DNA of 48,495 bases from Spirogloea muscicola (lineage: Eukaryota; Streptophyta; Zygnematophyceae; Spirogloeales; Spirogloeaceae), in NCBI GenBank assembly GCA_009602725.1, contig WELB01000403.1:1-48495 (forward strand), read 5' to 3'. Under the pieces are notes generated by a model. It had not been told where the DNA came from and made no database searches. It saw only the letters and a list, made by a program, of their open reading frames with translations. Positions 1 to 9,269 of this stretch are shown here, in pieces (position 1 is the first letter of the stretch; each line of letters starts with the position of its first letter). A program made the position numbers and the translations under genes.

Positions 1-722
1 CTGTGGGAGAGGTCTCCGTACACATCTCTTAGGCCCTCGTACTGCAGCTCGTATCTCCTGAATGTACCCCTGAGCAAAGACATCACAACGTCTGCAGCTT
101 GTGGGCACGGTAGCTTAGACACCTTTATTGCAATGCCAGCCCTGTTCTTAGCCTTTATTACGGCTCTTACCTGAGCTTCGCCAATGTGTACTACCACAGA
201 CAACAGACGCTTGGTACCTATTGTCCCAAGACTCTCGCTCAAGACAGCATAGCGCGAAATCTCTGGATCGTTCGTAACAACATCTGCAAATATCGCCCTG
301 CTCCAAGGACATGATATCTTAGTATAACCCTGAGCCTTGAATTGCACTGTATCTACACCTGGCAGCGCTTTTGCCCCCATTATGCTCATAATATTGGCAA
401 GGTCTACCTTGTAGAAGGCATCTATGCTCTCATACTTTATGCCAGAGCATGTCAGTATGTTCCCTGCAACACTGTAAGTGCACTCAAGCAGGCCAAGGCT
501 TGCTCCGTATATCATCCTTACATTTGCTGTTCTCGGAGATACAATCCACTCTGGTATCGCATCTAGCCCTACGCCGTTCTTTACAACCCTTTCGATGCCG
601 TCAGATAGCGGTCGTTCTGCTCCTCTTGGATCAACCATAAACAGCACCTTATCGTCCACAGGAGTCTTAGGAGGGCTCAATAACACCAAGGACACCGAGG
701 CCTCTGTAACCTTATAATCCAT
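1..722 (-). CDS. Unknown protein, 3' end beyond the window
   Basis: Reading the minus strand from the ATG at 720-722 gives an open frame of about 240 codons with no stop before the left edge, so the C-terminus is missing. The product begins MDYKVTEASVSLVLL and is rich in Val, Ile and Ala, with no signal peptide, transmembrane segment or recognised motif. An open run this long at ~45% GC is unlikely by chance, so I take it as a real gene. A short stretch (SRAIFADVV followed later by LLSVVVHIGEAQ) resembles the protein at 1247-1750 (LRAAADVV, VGLLVGHFDDEK), which hints at paralogy but is weak. Function unknown. Confidence 0.6.
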   Translation of the reverse strand, partial: MDYKVTEASVSLVLLSPPKTPVDDKVLFMVDPRGAERPLSDGIERVVKNGVGLDAIPEWIVSPRTANVRMIYGASLGLLECTYSVAGNILTCSGIKYESIDAFYKVDLANIMSIMGAKALPGVDTVQFKAQGYTKISCPWSRAIFADVVTNDPEISRYAVLSESLGTIGTKRLLSVVVHIGEAQVRAVIKAKNRAGIAIKVSKLPCPQAADVVMSLLRGTFRRYELQYEGLRDVYGDLSH

Positions 723-939
723 GCCTTTTTACTAGCAGTTGCGTACTATACCTCAAAATTAGCACAACTACTTGCTCAATTTGTCGTCTTTATTTTGTGC
801 CAAGCCGATGTCTAAATAATCCTTCCAAGCTGAGCAGTATCTCAGGTATCTCTGCACGACTCAGCAAGTCTGTGCTAAAAGTATATCTCTGCCCTTGTAT
901 TAGCAGTTCGCATGTGATCTGTGCCTTTCGTTGAAGAAG

Positions 940-1179
940 TGCGGTTGTGCTGTGCCATTTATATTCACACTCATTGAGTCTCTTGGGTTCTGAGCAAGCC
1001 CTTCAAAGGCTACAGAGATATGTCTGCGATGAGCCAGTGCCTGTTATCATGTTTGATGCTCCTACAGCTATCTTCATAGATGCAAAGAGCATGTTGTCTA
1101 TGTGTTTGCTTAAATGTGCTATGCCCAAGGCTGTATATATGTCATGGCAAAGGTCTCTAGCACTGACATCTGTTAGCAT
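940..1179 (-). pseudogene. Decayed retropepsin-like aspartic protease gene
   Basis: Translation of the minus strand from the ATG at 1179 follows the intact genes at 17028-17513 and 40487-40966: LTDVSARDL, then an internal deletion, MLFASMKIAVGAS, and the active-site region reading GTGSSQTYLC where the intact gene has DTGSPQTYLC. A stop follows at once, and SVNINGT resumes in another frame. The catalytic Asp is lost, a stretch is deleted and the frame is broken, so it is a dead copy. It is closer to the 40487 copy, with long stretches of nucleotide similarity to 40620-40930. Confidence 0.7.
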
Positions 1180-1246
1180 CTAATTGTCAGGCCTGCTCTT
1201 TTAGGACTACAAGGGCAGGTATTAGCTTATAATTTCTTTCTCAGAC

Positions 1247-1750
1247 ATGTGTCAACTAGTTGTAGGAGCTATATTGATTAACATTGGCGCAGACTCATCC
1301 GTCGTAAACGGGGCAATGGCTACAAAGATACACATACTTCCGCACAAGGAAGAGGACATGCTAAAACTTCCGGTAGCCGTTACAGATAATAAGCTCTCAT
1401 CCTGTGCCGTGAGGTACAGAGAATACGTAGACGCATGCTGGCTAAGAGCAGCCGCAGACGTTGTTAGTGCTCCCTTCTTTGACAAAGGAGCGAGTAAGAT
1501 ATCCTCTATCATAGCGGAGCTTAATCCTGTATCAAGAAGTAATGTAGGCCTCCTTGTCGGTCACTTTGATGACGAAAAAGCCATGGACTTGTGGATTAAG
1601 TCTGTTTCTGATAGCATCTTGTACACAGAAAGACAGGTTGGTGATAATATCACGATAAAGATGTACAGAACAAGCAATGCTGTTGTCTCTAGGGCTTTTT
1701 GTAAGGGCTTTGACACTAAAGAGAGGGCGTTTTATGCACTTGTTCTTTGA
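1247..1750 (+). CDS. Unknown 167-residue protein
   Basis: Complete ATG-to-TGA frame. The sequence alternates hydrophobic strands and charged helices and is not low-complexity. There is no clear signal peptide: the N-terminal MCQLVVGAILINIGADSS is hydrophobic but lacks a typical cleavage region, and a second in-frame Met at residue 24 (MATKIHIL) could be the true start. I do not recognise the family. Possible weak similarity to the partial protein at 1-722 (see that entry). Its neighbours are a dead protease copy upstream and a long non-coding stretch downstream. It could also be the surviving part of a longer gene. Confidence 0.45.
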   Translation: MCQLVVGAILINIGADSSVVNGAMATKIHILPHKEEDMLKLPVAVTDNKLSSCAVRYREYVDACWLRAAADVVSAPFFDKGASKISSIIAELNPVSRSNVGLLVGHFDDEKAMDLWIKSVSDSILYTERQVGDNITIKMYRTSNAVVSRAFCKGFDTKERAFYALVL

Positions 1751-2293
1751 TAAGCATTGTGCCATTTAACGGAAGCGCACGATGTTATCACAAGTCGTAC
1801 ATGCTCGTACAACTGTGGTAGCACATTACAAGGCTTTGGTATGCCAGAGCTATCGTTATATAGATGCCTTTACAACACCTGCTAATAAGCAGGATCGTAA
1901 ACGAAGGTCCTGATAAAATCCCTCATCCATCGGGTAAGGTCATGTTTCTACCGTCTGGTCTCGCAACATCAACTGCTTCTCTCTTTTCCCATTCTTCTGA
2001 TGCAAGCAATAGTCACAGTACTTCCATGTCCTAGAGTTATTGCAACAAACACGAGGCAAAGTATACTGCCATTCATGTTGTGTTACATACACCTGTTCCA
2101 ACATTAAACTCACTGCAACTGACAGACCGATACCTTCCATCGAGTTATCAATAACCGTCATAATTAGGAAGACTAAGGAGCTCTCCTCTGACTGGCGGTT
2201 CCATTCTTGCTAATTTGTCGCCGTATTGCACATAAATCAGTGCCACCTACATTGCAAGCATAAGAAGCCTTTTAAGAGTAGCACACGGGCAGC
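1751..2293. other. Intergenic stretch, no convincing gene
   Basis: The only frame of note is 1940-2161 on the minus strand (73 residues, with a CDYC pair). It has no recognisable homology to other families in the window and I do not call it. No iterons or long repeats seen. Confidence 0.4.
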
Positions 2294-3136
2294 CTATGTT
2301 TGTAACACCGTCTGCAATTCTGTCTCATAAGATACCCTTATACCGCACAGAATCCTTAATATCATAAGCCTTTGGTCTGGCTCCTTGTAGTCAAATCCTG
2401 GGACCTCGCTCGTACAGCAGTTACCCCCTTTTCTTAGTATTACCATCTCTGTCTCTGGGAAGCCATTACCAAGCGAAACAAGGTATTCTAGAGGCACACA
2501 CGTCTTGTAAAAAGTAAACTTAGTCCCAATAACTCTTATTGCGTATATGGGATCAACAGAGTAGTTTGTACAGGCTGCTGCTAGTAACTCCCCTGCAATC
2601 TGATGCTCTCCCCATCTGTTTGAAGGGCTAACATTCTTCATGTGTTTGTCTTCTTCTACAACTATTATTCTGCTCTTCTTTACTATTCCAAAATCATACA
2701 CCGAAGTTATGCTCTTGCTTTCTACGTAAAACTTGTATGTTGGGCGTATCCTGAGAAAGAAGGGGTACGCTGCTAACCCTACACCACGCAGTATATAGTC
2801 AACTAACGTGTCTGTCCTAGACTCTTCTGTGCCTCTGACTACAGACTCGTTTGCTACGACATGGTCCAGCGCAATAGCATATGTCTTTTCTGTGCTATTT
2901 AGGCCCTCCAGAATATTGTCGTCATCACAACATCCAGCTATCCTTCTGTGCCCTCTCTCTTGTATCATCATATCGTGTGGTATACTCTCTGAGAGTTCAA
3001 CTATCTCTTCTGCATCTTGATACACGATGTTAAGAGATCTGGTGTCTATTTCCCTAAAATCACTGGTGCTGTCTTTAAGCTGCCGCGGGCTTATCAGGTT
3101 CCTTGTCGGCAACATAACACCAGACCTGGTATTCAT
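2294..3136 (-). CDS. PD-(D/E)XK nuclease-like family protein
   Basis: 280 residues, ATG start, complete. The C-terminal half carries the family core: SVYDFGIV (first acidic residue on a strand), IIVVEEDKH (the E-x-K strand) and WGEHQIAGELLAAA (conserved Gln on the following helix). A variable N-terminal half is followed by the conserved block ESRTDTLVDYIL...YPFFLRIRP. Closest relatives in the window are 23043-23897, 25821-26699, 38116-38997 and the broken copies at 11990 and 47127. The fold is known from restriction-like nucleases and related domains of fungal and oomycete effector-like proteins. Nuclease activity here is inference. No signal peptide, so probably intracellular. Confidence 0.75.
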   Translation of the reverse strand: MNTRSGVMLPTRNLISPRQLKDSTSDFREIDTRSLNIVYQDAEEIVELSESIPHDMMIQERGHRRIAGCCDDDNILEGLNSTEKTYAIALDHVVANESVVRGTEESRTDTLVDYILRGVGLAAYPFFLRIRPTYKFYVESKSITSVYDFGIVKKSRIIVVEEDKHMKNVSPSNRWGEHQIAGELLAAACTNYSVDPIYAIRVIGTKFTFYKTCVPLEYLVSLGNGFPETEMVILRKGGNCCTSEVPGFDYKEPDQRLMILRILCGIRVSYETELQTVLQT

Positions 3137-3489
3137 GTTGTATTGGGAGCAAAACTACATCAAGTTTATGACATATTACGCATGATAACATCTTTCAATT
3201 TATTATAATCTTCCTCTGAAACAGGGACTTATAGACGTGCACTGCTTCGTGAGCACAGTTGCATGCTGCTTAGCGCTGCGAGTAAGATGGTCAAGGATCT
3301 TAGTAAATTCGTGACAGATATCTCCCTACTCGCCCAAATACTCTGCGCAATACTGCACACGGTTAACAAGAGCCCTGTTGACGCAAGGCACAAGTTCAAC
3401 AGGGAATGTCTTAACACCTAACGCAGCCTTGAAGTGTTGCGCAAATGTCATGATCTTGTTCACCGTAAAATAAGCGATGTTTTATAACA

Positions 3490-3790
3490 CCTCTCTGTAC
3501 AATGCTGTTCTATGCTAAGAAGGCCCTGAAGGATTCCTTACGTGTATCCGATAAAGGTAGCGCAGGTTCTAAGCATTATCCCAGGTATATCTCTCCTCCC
3601 CAGTCTCTTGTATATTCTGGTGTTCCCCTGGGATGCAGTTACAGCTTCGGCTACGAGCTGCGCTTCTGGGTTATGTGCTATCCTGTTGTCCTCTTGGACC
3701 AGTAACTTGATAGAGAGCTCATAAGTCGCTGAATATCTAGCAACCGCAGCGTCAGATGAGCTACCCCCCTAAGGGTCTGCGAGCAGCGCT
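3490..3790 (-). pseudogene. Broken PD-(D/E)XK nuclease-like gene fragment
   Basis: The minus strand reads YELSIKLLVQEDN, then NPEAQLVAEAVTASQGNT and IPGIMLRTCATF, which follows the intact copies at 4642-5502 and 8095-8940. The catalytic Lys of E-x-K is Asn here, about ten residues between the strand and the helix are missing, and the frame ends early. Only the middle of the gene survives. Confidence 0.65.
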
Positions 3791-3805
3791 CTTGTTCGGG
3801 TTTTC

Positions 3806-4037
3806 AAGTATGACCGTCAAGACCCTCTTTGGGGTCGCACGAACAGCGCCGCCGTAAAGCTCAAGCAGCTCCCAGGGTAGGCTTCCCTGTCCAGGATCTC
3901 ACAAACTCGAGCAGCGCTACTTCGGCCTCGTCTACGGCGCAATCCTAGTAAGGCCTTCAACGTTCATGACCATCAGCACACCCTTGGGTGTCGCACGAGC
4001 CGTCCAGGATTTTACCAAGGTCCGGCAGCGCTACCAG
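3806..4037. repeat. Diverged tandem duplication
   Basis: Two related units are visible, at about 3806-3924 and 3964-4037. Both contain ATGACC(G/A)TCA followed by GGGTGTCGCACGA or GGGGTCGCACGA, then GTCCAGGAT and finally GCAGCGCTAC. The second unit is shorter. The region is more GC-rich than its surroundings and has no convincing reading frame. Confidence 0.5.
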
Positions 4038-4261
4038 GAGGCATTAATAGATGTTAGAGTAGGGCGCCGAAAAACATGGCAATATATCTTGTCTAAGTAT
4101 TCATGCTATTTCAGAGACGCAATTTCAGTTAAACACTTATTGCACAGGATGACATCATTAAATCTATTTAAACTCTCGTTATATAGGTCATACAAGTATA
4201 GTTCACCTCTGGTAACCCGCTTTGCAGGGGCACTATAATAGCATGCAGCATTTATAGTGCA

Positions 4262-4375
4262 TGTTCTGGCGACACGACATGCGCTTTAAGCACCCGCAGG
4301 TAATATCCTGCTGGACGAAGGACGCCTGGATTACGTGGTAGACCGCCGGCATACTATATGCGTGCGATTAAGAAC
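4262..4375 (+). pseudogene. Decayed C-terminal fragment of primase-helicase
   Basis: The plus strand gives DMRFKHPQV, WTKDAW and YVDRRHTICV in sequence. This matches the C-terminal region of the intact protein at 9270-11618 (YMRFRHPLV, WSKDYS, LVDRRHMCRA). The remainder of the gene is absent. One of many element remnants in the window. Confidence 0.55.
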
Positions 4376-4641
4376 AAATAAGCCCAAGGTTTACTGCCAG
4401 TACAGCGACATCCTCTTAAAAAGGCGAGGCTTGCAACAGAGCAGTCCAGGATGATAAGCCCTTCGCCGGCGCTTGCATTAAGCAAGCTTAGGGGCTCTCG
4501 ACACCATTGCACAATCTTGCACGTGCCGTATCCGTCGTGGCATTCTGATAAGAGAGATGGCGATGCACTTCGTCAGCCATGTTATTAGCAGCCTTGCAAT
4601 AATTGACCCTCTTTTAACAAGAGGCCTTGTCAAGGGTAAAC

Positions 4642-5502
4642 ATGACAACAAGGATGCGCTCTAGAATAAAGCGGAAGTTGCAAACAGTCACTCCAGGTTC
4701 TGAGTGGTCTGACAGAGAGCTAGATTTCTTTAAGATCAAGGTTGAGCCCTGCAAATTCTATCCCTTCTTCGAGAGTACACCTGTCGATAGTTTTGTTGCA
4801 GATGTTAAAGATGCACTGGAGCTAGACCTTTCAAGCGCTGATATACTTGAGACCATCGATTGGGATGCTATGAGATCAAGACAAGTATCAAGGTTTGCAA
4901 AGAATGTTCTGGCCGTAACAAAGACTCACAAGAACGTTGAGAGTGCAGTAGACGATCTTGCTAAAGTGATATTCGAGCTATTTGAATATGACGAGAGAGA
5001 TCTCAGCATACATACCCGTGAGGAGCTAAAACTTGAGATGTGTGGATATGAGACAAGTGCAAAGCCAGATATCTGCATTGAGACATCTAGATTAACTGTA
5101 AAACTCCTTGTACAAGAGGACAAGAACTATCATGTATCAACGAGTAAGAGCATGATGAACACGAACCCAGAAGCACAAGTAATAGCAGAAGCTGTGGCAG
5201 CCTTCCAAGAAAACAACAAGATAAACAAGAGGCTAGATTTAGGCGCCATAAATTCACAGGTGATCCCGTGCATTACAATGTTAGGTACGTATCCGACTTT
5301 CTATCTCTTCAATGTGACACAAGAGCTAGCAGAAGCAGTAAGGAGAGGAGAAGAGCCCAATAAAGACACGGTAATAAAGCGTCACAAGATTCAGATGCAA
5401 AGCATGCCTCTGGGGGATGCGATGTTGATAAACAGGCATAAGCTGGAGATATTTCAGTGTTACTCAGGGCTAAAGAAGTTTGTTACAAGCTCCGGGATCT
5501 AG
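4642..5502 (+). CDS. PD-(D/E)XK nuclease-like family protein
   Basis: 286 residues from the ATG at 4642. A longer frame from a TTG at 4627 adds only five residues and is not preferred in a eukaryote. The core is SAKPDICIE (Asp143), VKLLVQEDKNY (Glu159, Lys161) and NPEAQVIAEAVAAFQENN (Gln179). The N-terminus has PGSEWSDRELDFF, shared with 8095-8940 (PGSEWNDDDLVYY) and 15908-16894 (PGSGWTSTELDYY), so these three form one subgroup. The acidic, lysine and glutamine positions are all intact, so it could be catalytically competent. No signal peptide. Role unknown: a mobile or effector-type nuclease is possible. Confidence 0.78.
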   Translation: MTTRMRSRIKRKLQTVTPGSEWSDRELDFFKIKVEPCKFYPFFESTPVDSFVADVKDALELDLSSADILETIDWDAMRSRQVSRFAKNVLAVTKTHKNVESAVDDLAKVIFELFEYDERDLSIHTREELKLEMCGYETSAKPDICIETSRLTVKLLVQEDKNYHVSTSKSMMNTNPEAQVIAEAVAAFQENNKINKRLDLGAINSQVIPCITMLGTYPTFYLFNVTQELAEAVRRGEEPNKDTVIKRHKIQMQSMPLGDAMLINRHKLEIFQCYSGLKKFVTSSGI

Positions 5503-6529
5503 TACAGTCATCCTGGACAGATCAGTCTGAAAATTCCCACTAGCGCGGTACCGATCGCAACTAATGTACAGGTTATAAGAAGGTGTGCTTTATGCTGCAC
5601 AAAGAGGTACTTGAGCTTTATAATGGGAGACAATATATCTGAGTCCGTTCTTATCCTGTATCTTTGATCCCTGAAATAACTAGACAAATAACAGAAGGTA
5701 CCTGCACAAAATACAGGCATTTGTTACAGGATATCTTACAGAAATAAGAGATATAACACGGTCTTTACAGGAAAATAAGAGAAGACAAGACGAGACAGAC
5801 TATGTACGTGCGACTCATGTTGCATATATAGATAACATCTAGGAGAATATACTTAGGAATGCACAGAGTATCTTGTCTGACCGTCAAGTATATTTTGACA
5901 ATCACAGATAAGTACGATTCAGTCCATGTGAAATAAGGTATCTAACAGAGCTGATGTGCGGCAAAGAGTTTGTCCAATATGCCTTGTAGGAGTGCAACGT
6001 GTATACCTCTTAAAAGACAGACCATAAATACTCGTAAAACGGCGTGAAGTTTACAGCAGCATCTCACAATAATGCAATTCAATTTGTAAGCTATTGTTAT
6101 GTAACTTTCTCATGCCCCCGCCTTTACCAGCAAGATCTAATGTTATGTTAAGAGTGTTACGAAGACCGCGCGGTCCTCACCCATCAATGATATATGTTGA
6201 TTTACTCTTGATTAAGCGCTTTTTAAGGTACAAAGATGACTTGCATTTTGTGACACACAAAAAGGCATGCATAGTTAACGCTGGAAAAACGATCAAAAAA
6301 GTGCGTAAATCTCCTAGCTTGCACACATTATTTGTAGCATTTGATGCAGGTATCAAAATCTCTCAATCTGCAGCAAGATGCTGTTAAAATACCAGATATT
6401 TTGTATCAGACAAAACTGCTACACTAAGGGGAAAGCATATCCGCACTGTGGATATTTGTGCAAATATGTCTGTCTAACAAGTACAGCCCTCATGGAGTGT
6501 CGAAATCTTCTGCCCACTTTTAGATAAGG
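5503..6529. other. Long non-coding stretch
   Basis: No convincing gene over about 1 kb. Frames at 5508-5720 (minus) and 6094-6387 (plus) lack recognisable content. A short stretch near 6315-6385 resembles 42785-42850 (GCACACAT.ATTTGTAGCATTT and CTCTCAATCTGCAGCAAG), so a small dispersed repeat is present. No iterons seen. Confidence 0.4.
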
Positions 6530-7297
6530 CTAGTCACATGTTGCATCCGGGTCAAGGTTACCACCGTGTTGCACGCACGCGCTGCAGTCTTCACGAACTC
6601 CAGCGCAATGATTAAGGCTCCCCATACCTATAAAACCACAGCTACGCTGGCAGCGTGGCGCAGGAGTACAATCGCATCTTGCCGACCCGAATATCCCAGT
6701 CCTTCCACAAGTGCATGGAGGGGCACCACATTCACCACAACATGAGAGTACGCCTAATGCGTGTAATACACCGCTTGTGCACGGTGCGCAGTCCCCCATG
6801 TTGCAATCACCGGACAGTTTCCTCCCACGAGAGAGGATGAGATGGTGTTGCGAGCAATTACCGTCTCTTTCAGGTGGTATACCTACGTGATCTAGCGATG
6901 CGCGTGTGCAAAGCCTGTTGTTAGGGCCCACGAACTTTGGGTATCTGTCCTGCGTTTTTATCAGGATAGACTCGCCTGGTGTGTAATCTATCTTTAGAAC
7001 GCACTTTGCTGTAGTCAAAGGCCCTTGCTCTTCGAACGTCGGATGGCACGACACGTTCTCTGGTATAGGGCCGTTCTCACCGCACTTGTAACAACCAAAG
7101 AACCTGTCTGATTCACAGCCTTCGAGATACATCATTTCACATCCCGCATCGTGCGTTACAGAGGATCTCTTATAATGACTGTGAATCTTCCCTGAACTGC
7201 TTTCGACAACTACCACACCCACATTTCTAAGTACCTTTTCTCTTGCAAAAGCGGGCCTAAGCACTAACATCAAACAGATAATCCTGAACAAAGCCAT
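6530..7297 (-). CDS. Secreted cysteine-rich protein
   Basis: 255 residues, complete. MALFRIICLMLVLRPAFA is a clear signal peptide with cleavage expected after AFA. The mature part has about 30 cysteines, dense in the second half (CNMGDCAPC, CCGECGAPPCTCG, CDCTPAP) as pairs and CxxC or CxC spacings, so it is likely disulphide-rich and extracellular. NVS and NCS are possible N-glycosylation sites. I do not recognise a named domain. Broken cysteine-rich secreted genes at 37182-37768 and 25554-25830 look like the same general class. Function unknown; surface or extracellular role inferred. Confidence 0.7.
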   Translation of the reverse strand: MALFRIICLMLVLRPAFAREKVLRNVGVVVVESSSGKIHSHYKRSSVTHDAGCEMMYLEGCESDRFFGCYKCGENGPIPENVSCHPTFEEQGPLTTAKCVLKIDYTPGESILIKTQDRYPKFVGPNNRLCTRASLDHVGIPPERDGNCSQHHLILSRGRKLSGDCNMGDCAPCTSGVLHALGVLSCCGECGAPPCTCGRTGIFGSARCDCTPAPRCQRSCGFIGMGSLNHCAGVREDCSACVQHGGNLDPDATCD

Positions 7298-7410
7298 GTT
7301 ATATTGATATTCTACAGATCAATTTATTGGCGCGGTGCTACCATAGACATAGGGTTGTGCGTGTCTATGCACTAATTAGCGCATAGATCCTTGCGCATCA
7401 ATCAATTTAA

Positions 7411-7734
7411 TCAGTTAGCTACCTACAGTATCGTCTTATCGAGTACAAGTGCGGCACCAGGCTTATACATGCCTATACTGAGTCGAATATTGTATCCGTC
7501 TACATCCCACACTGTATGCAATGCAAGGATTCTTACAACAGGTACGTAAGTGAGCTGTACGACCAGCTAAACCCAACTACAGGTAATGCAGCTGTACACT
7601 TTACTGGTCCGAATAAAGCATATGGAATTTTCATGCCGTCAGACACTGGGTGCGGGAAGTACAAGTTCTATGCTTCTCTTGCATCTACTTCTTGCTCTAA
7701 CATCGGTGGTCCTATGTTTGACCTGTCATTTTAA
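7411..7734 (+). pseudogene. 5'-truncated fragment of unknown secreted-type gene
   Basis: An open frame runs from a stop near 7410 to the TAA at 7734. Its first ATG is internal (7516), and upstream codons in the same frame read sensibly (YKCGTRLIHAYTESNIVSV), so the 5' end seems lost. The C-terminal half contains HFTGPNKAYGIFMPSDTGCG and two further cysteines. FTGPNKA faintly recalls FIGPNHA in the N-terminal module of the cellulase at 31073-33745. About 107 bp (7542-7650) recur at 14181-14289. Confidence 0.4.
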
Positions 7735-8094
7735 AAGGACATAGGGCGGGTGCAGCGCAAAGGGCGGCGCAAAGGACGGAGAGGCCTCCGCTAATGTATG
7801 ACTGACTAGTTACAGCTGGCATAGTCCTAATTGCAACGGGTATTCGCCTGTTTATATCCTATATCTACTAATAGTATAGACATGCTTACGAACATGCAAG
7901 GCTATATAGCCTTTAATGACATGAAATTGCAACTAACGCCGGCTATGCTGCAGCACTTGGAATACCAGCAAAATAACGGCATAATAGCTTCGGAATCAAG
8001 CTTTCAGCTAACGAAATATAATTTATGCAGCACCCCGCCCCGATATCTAAAATGAGATATTGTGACTCCTCGTATGTAGCGAGCAAGTAATAAG
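7735..8094. other. Intergenic stretch
   Basis: Mostly without a recognisable gene. A small frame at 7831-8055 contains MLTNMQGYIAFNDM and could be a remnant, but nothing supports it. The start of the gene at 8095 is closely preceded by stops in all frames. Confidence 0.35.
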
Positions 8095-8940
8095 ATGGCC
8101 TTGCGTTCGGGCCTCACTAAGATAAGCACACGTTGCAAACCAGGTTCTGAATGGAATGATGACGACCTTGTATACTACAGGATAGACGTCAATGATACAG
8201 ATTATGTGCCTTTCTTTGGAGAGGACAGGCCTAAAGACTTTTACAAAGAGGACATACGGATCTTTCTTAGTTACAACTTGTCTAGTGTTACTGTCCAGCA
8301 AGACATAGATTGGCCCTCTATTTCGCCAAAAAACGTAATGACTGTTATAAAGGACCTTATAGCAGTAACAAAGACTCATCGCTTTGAAGAGTGTGCTGTT
8401 GATGATCTATCAAGATCAATCCTGCAACTGTTCGACTACGATGATGGCGACAAGGCTATACGTACGAGAGAGATACTAGACCTAGATATGGCAAACGGTA
8501 GAACACAGGCTACACCAGACATATGCATTGAAACAATGGAATTATCTATAAAGCTCCTAGTTAAAGAGGATAAGAGCTATAATGTAGGCAATGACAGGCA
8601 TCTCATGGGAAACAACCCAGAAGCACAGCTAATATCAGAAGCTGTCGCAGCATTCCAAGAGAACACCAAGATATACAACAGATTTGGGAGACCTAATGTG
8701 CCTAAACACCAGCTTATTCCAGGCATAACAATGTTAGGAACTTGTCCTACGTTCTATCTGATACCAATAAGCAGGTATCTATCCGATTGCGTAAGACGTG
8801 GGATCCAGCCTGCTGAAGATACATTAGTCATGCGGTATAAGATACCTAACCTACCAATGAACATATCTGATGCAATGTTGTCACAGAAGCATGCCCGTAT
8901 GATATCAGAATGTTATCAATCTTTCAAGAAGTACGTGTAA
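8095..8940 (+). CDS. PD-(D/E)XK nuclease-like family protein
   Basis: 281 residues, ATG start, complete. Core residues: ATPDICIE (Asp142), SIKLLVKEDKSY (Glu158, Lys160), NPEAQLISEAVAAFQENT (Gln178). It aligns with 4642-5502 over its whole length, including TKTH, ECAVDDL, FDYDDGD and PGITMLGTCPTFYL, so the two are recent paralogues in direct orientation 3.4 kb apart. All core residues are present. No signal peptide. The element at 9061-11849 begins about 120 bp downstream. Confidence 0.78.
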   Translation: MALRSGLTKISTRCKPGSEWNDDDLVYYRIDVNDTDYVPFFGEDRPKDFYKEDIRIFLSYNLSSVTVQQDIDWPSISPKNVMTVIKDLIAVTKTHRFEECAVDDLSRSILQLFDYDDGDKAIRTREILDLDMANGRTQATPDICIETMELSIKLLVKEDKSYNVGNDRHLMGNNPEAQLISEAVAAFQENTKIYNRFGRPNVPKHQLIPGITMLGTCPTFYLIPISRYLSDCVRRGIQPAEDTLVMRYKIPNLPMNISDAMLSQKHARMISECYQSFKKYV

Positions 8941-9149
8941 TCTGCTGGATCATTGTGTTTTATCGAGCAAGACACAGTGATTGACCTTATGGGATAAGTC
9001 CTTTCGGGGTCAACTCGTTATTCAGCAAGTGATTTAACACAGCAATTACTAGGCATAAGACATGCCTTATGGGGGTCAACTGGTCAACAATAATTGCGGT
9101 TTGCCTAGACATCCTATACCCATCTCATTATATAGGATATCTTTTAGGC

Positions 9150-9268
9150 TTACCCCATGTACCCCACACAAAAACTATTAATATGGAAGAAAAGTAGCAG
9201 TATAACTCGTTAAGTTGCCTACCTATGCAATTATATACTGTACCCCAAGCTACCCCACCGTACCCCAC
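9150..9268. repeat. TACCCCA iterons, 3' side of element
   Basis: TTACCCCATGTACCCCAC at 9150-9168, then after ~70 bp of AT-rich spacer three more copies in 9240-9268 (TACCCCAAGC, TACCCCACCG, TACCCCAC). They lie directly after the stop of the primase-helicase gene and mirror the set at its 5' side. Likely origin or end-binding sites. Confidence 0.65.
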
Positions 9269-9269
9269 A

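Noticed and set aside
5500-6110. A plus-strand frame that reads like protein with interspersed TAA/TAG codons, suggesting stop-codon reassignment
   Set aside because: Eight stops in about 200 codons, including a TGA, is what a random frame gives. Intact genes in the window use TAA, TAG and TGA normally as terminators.
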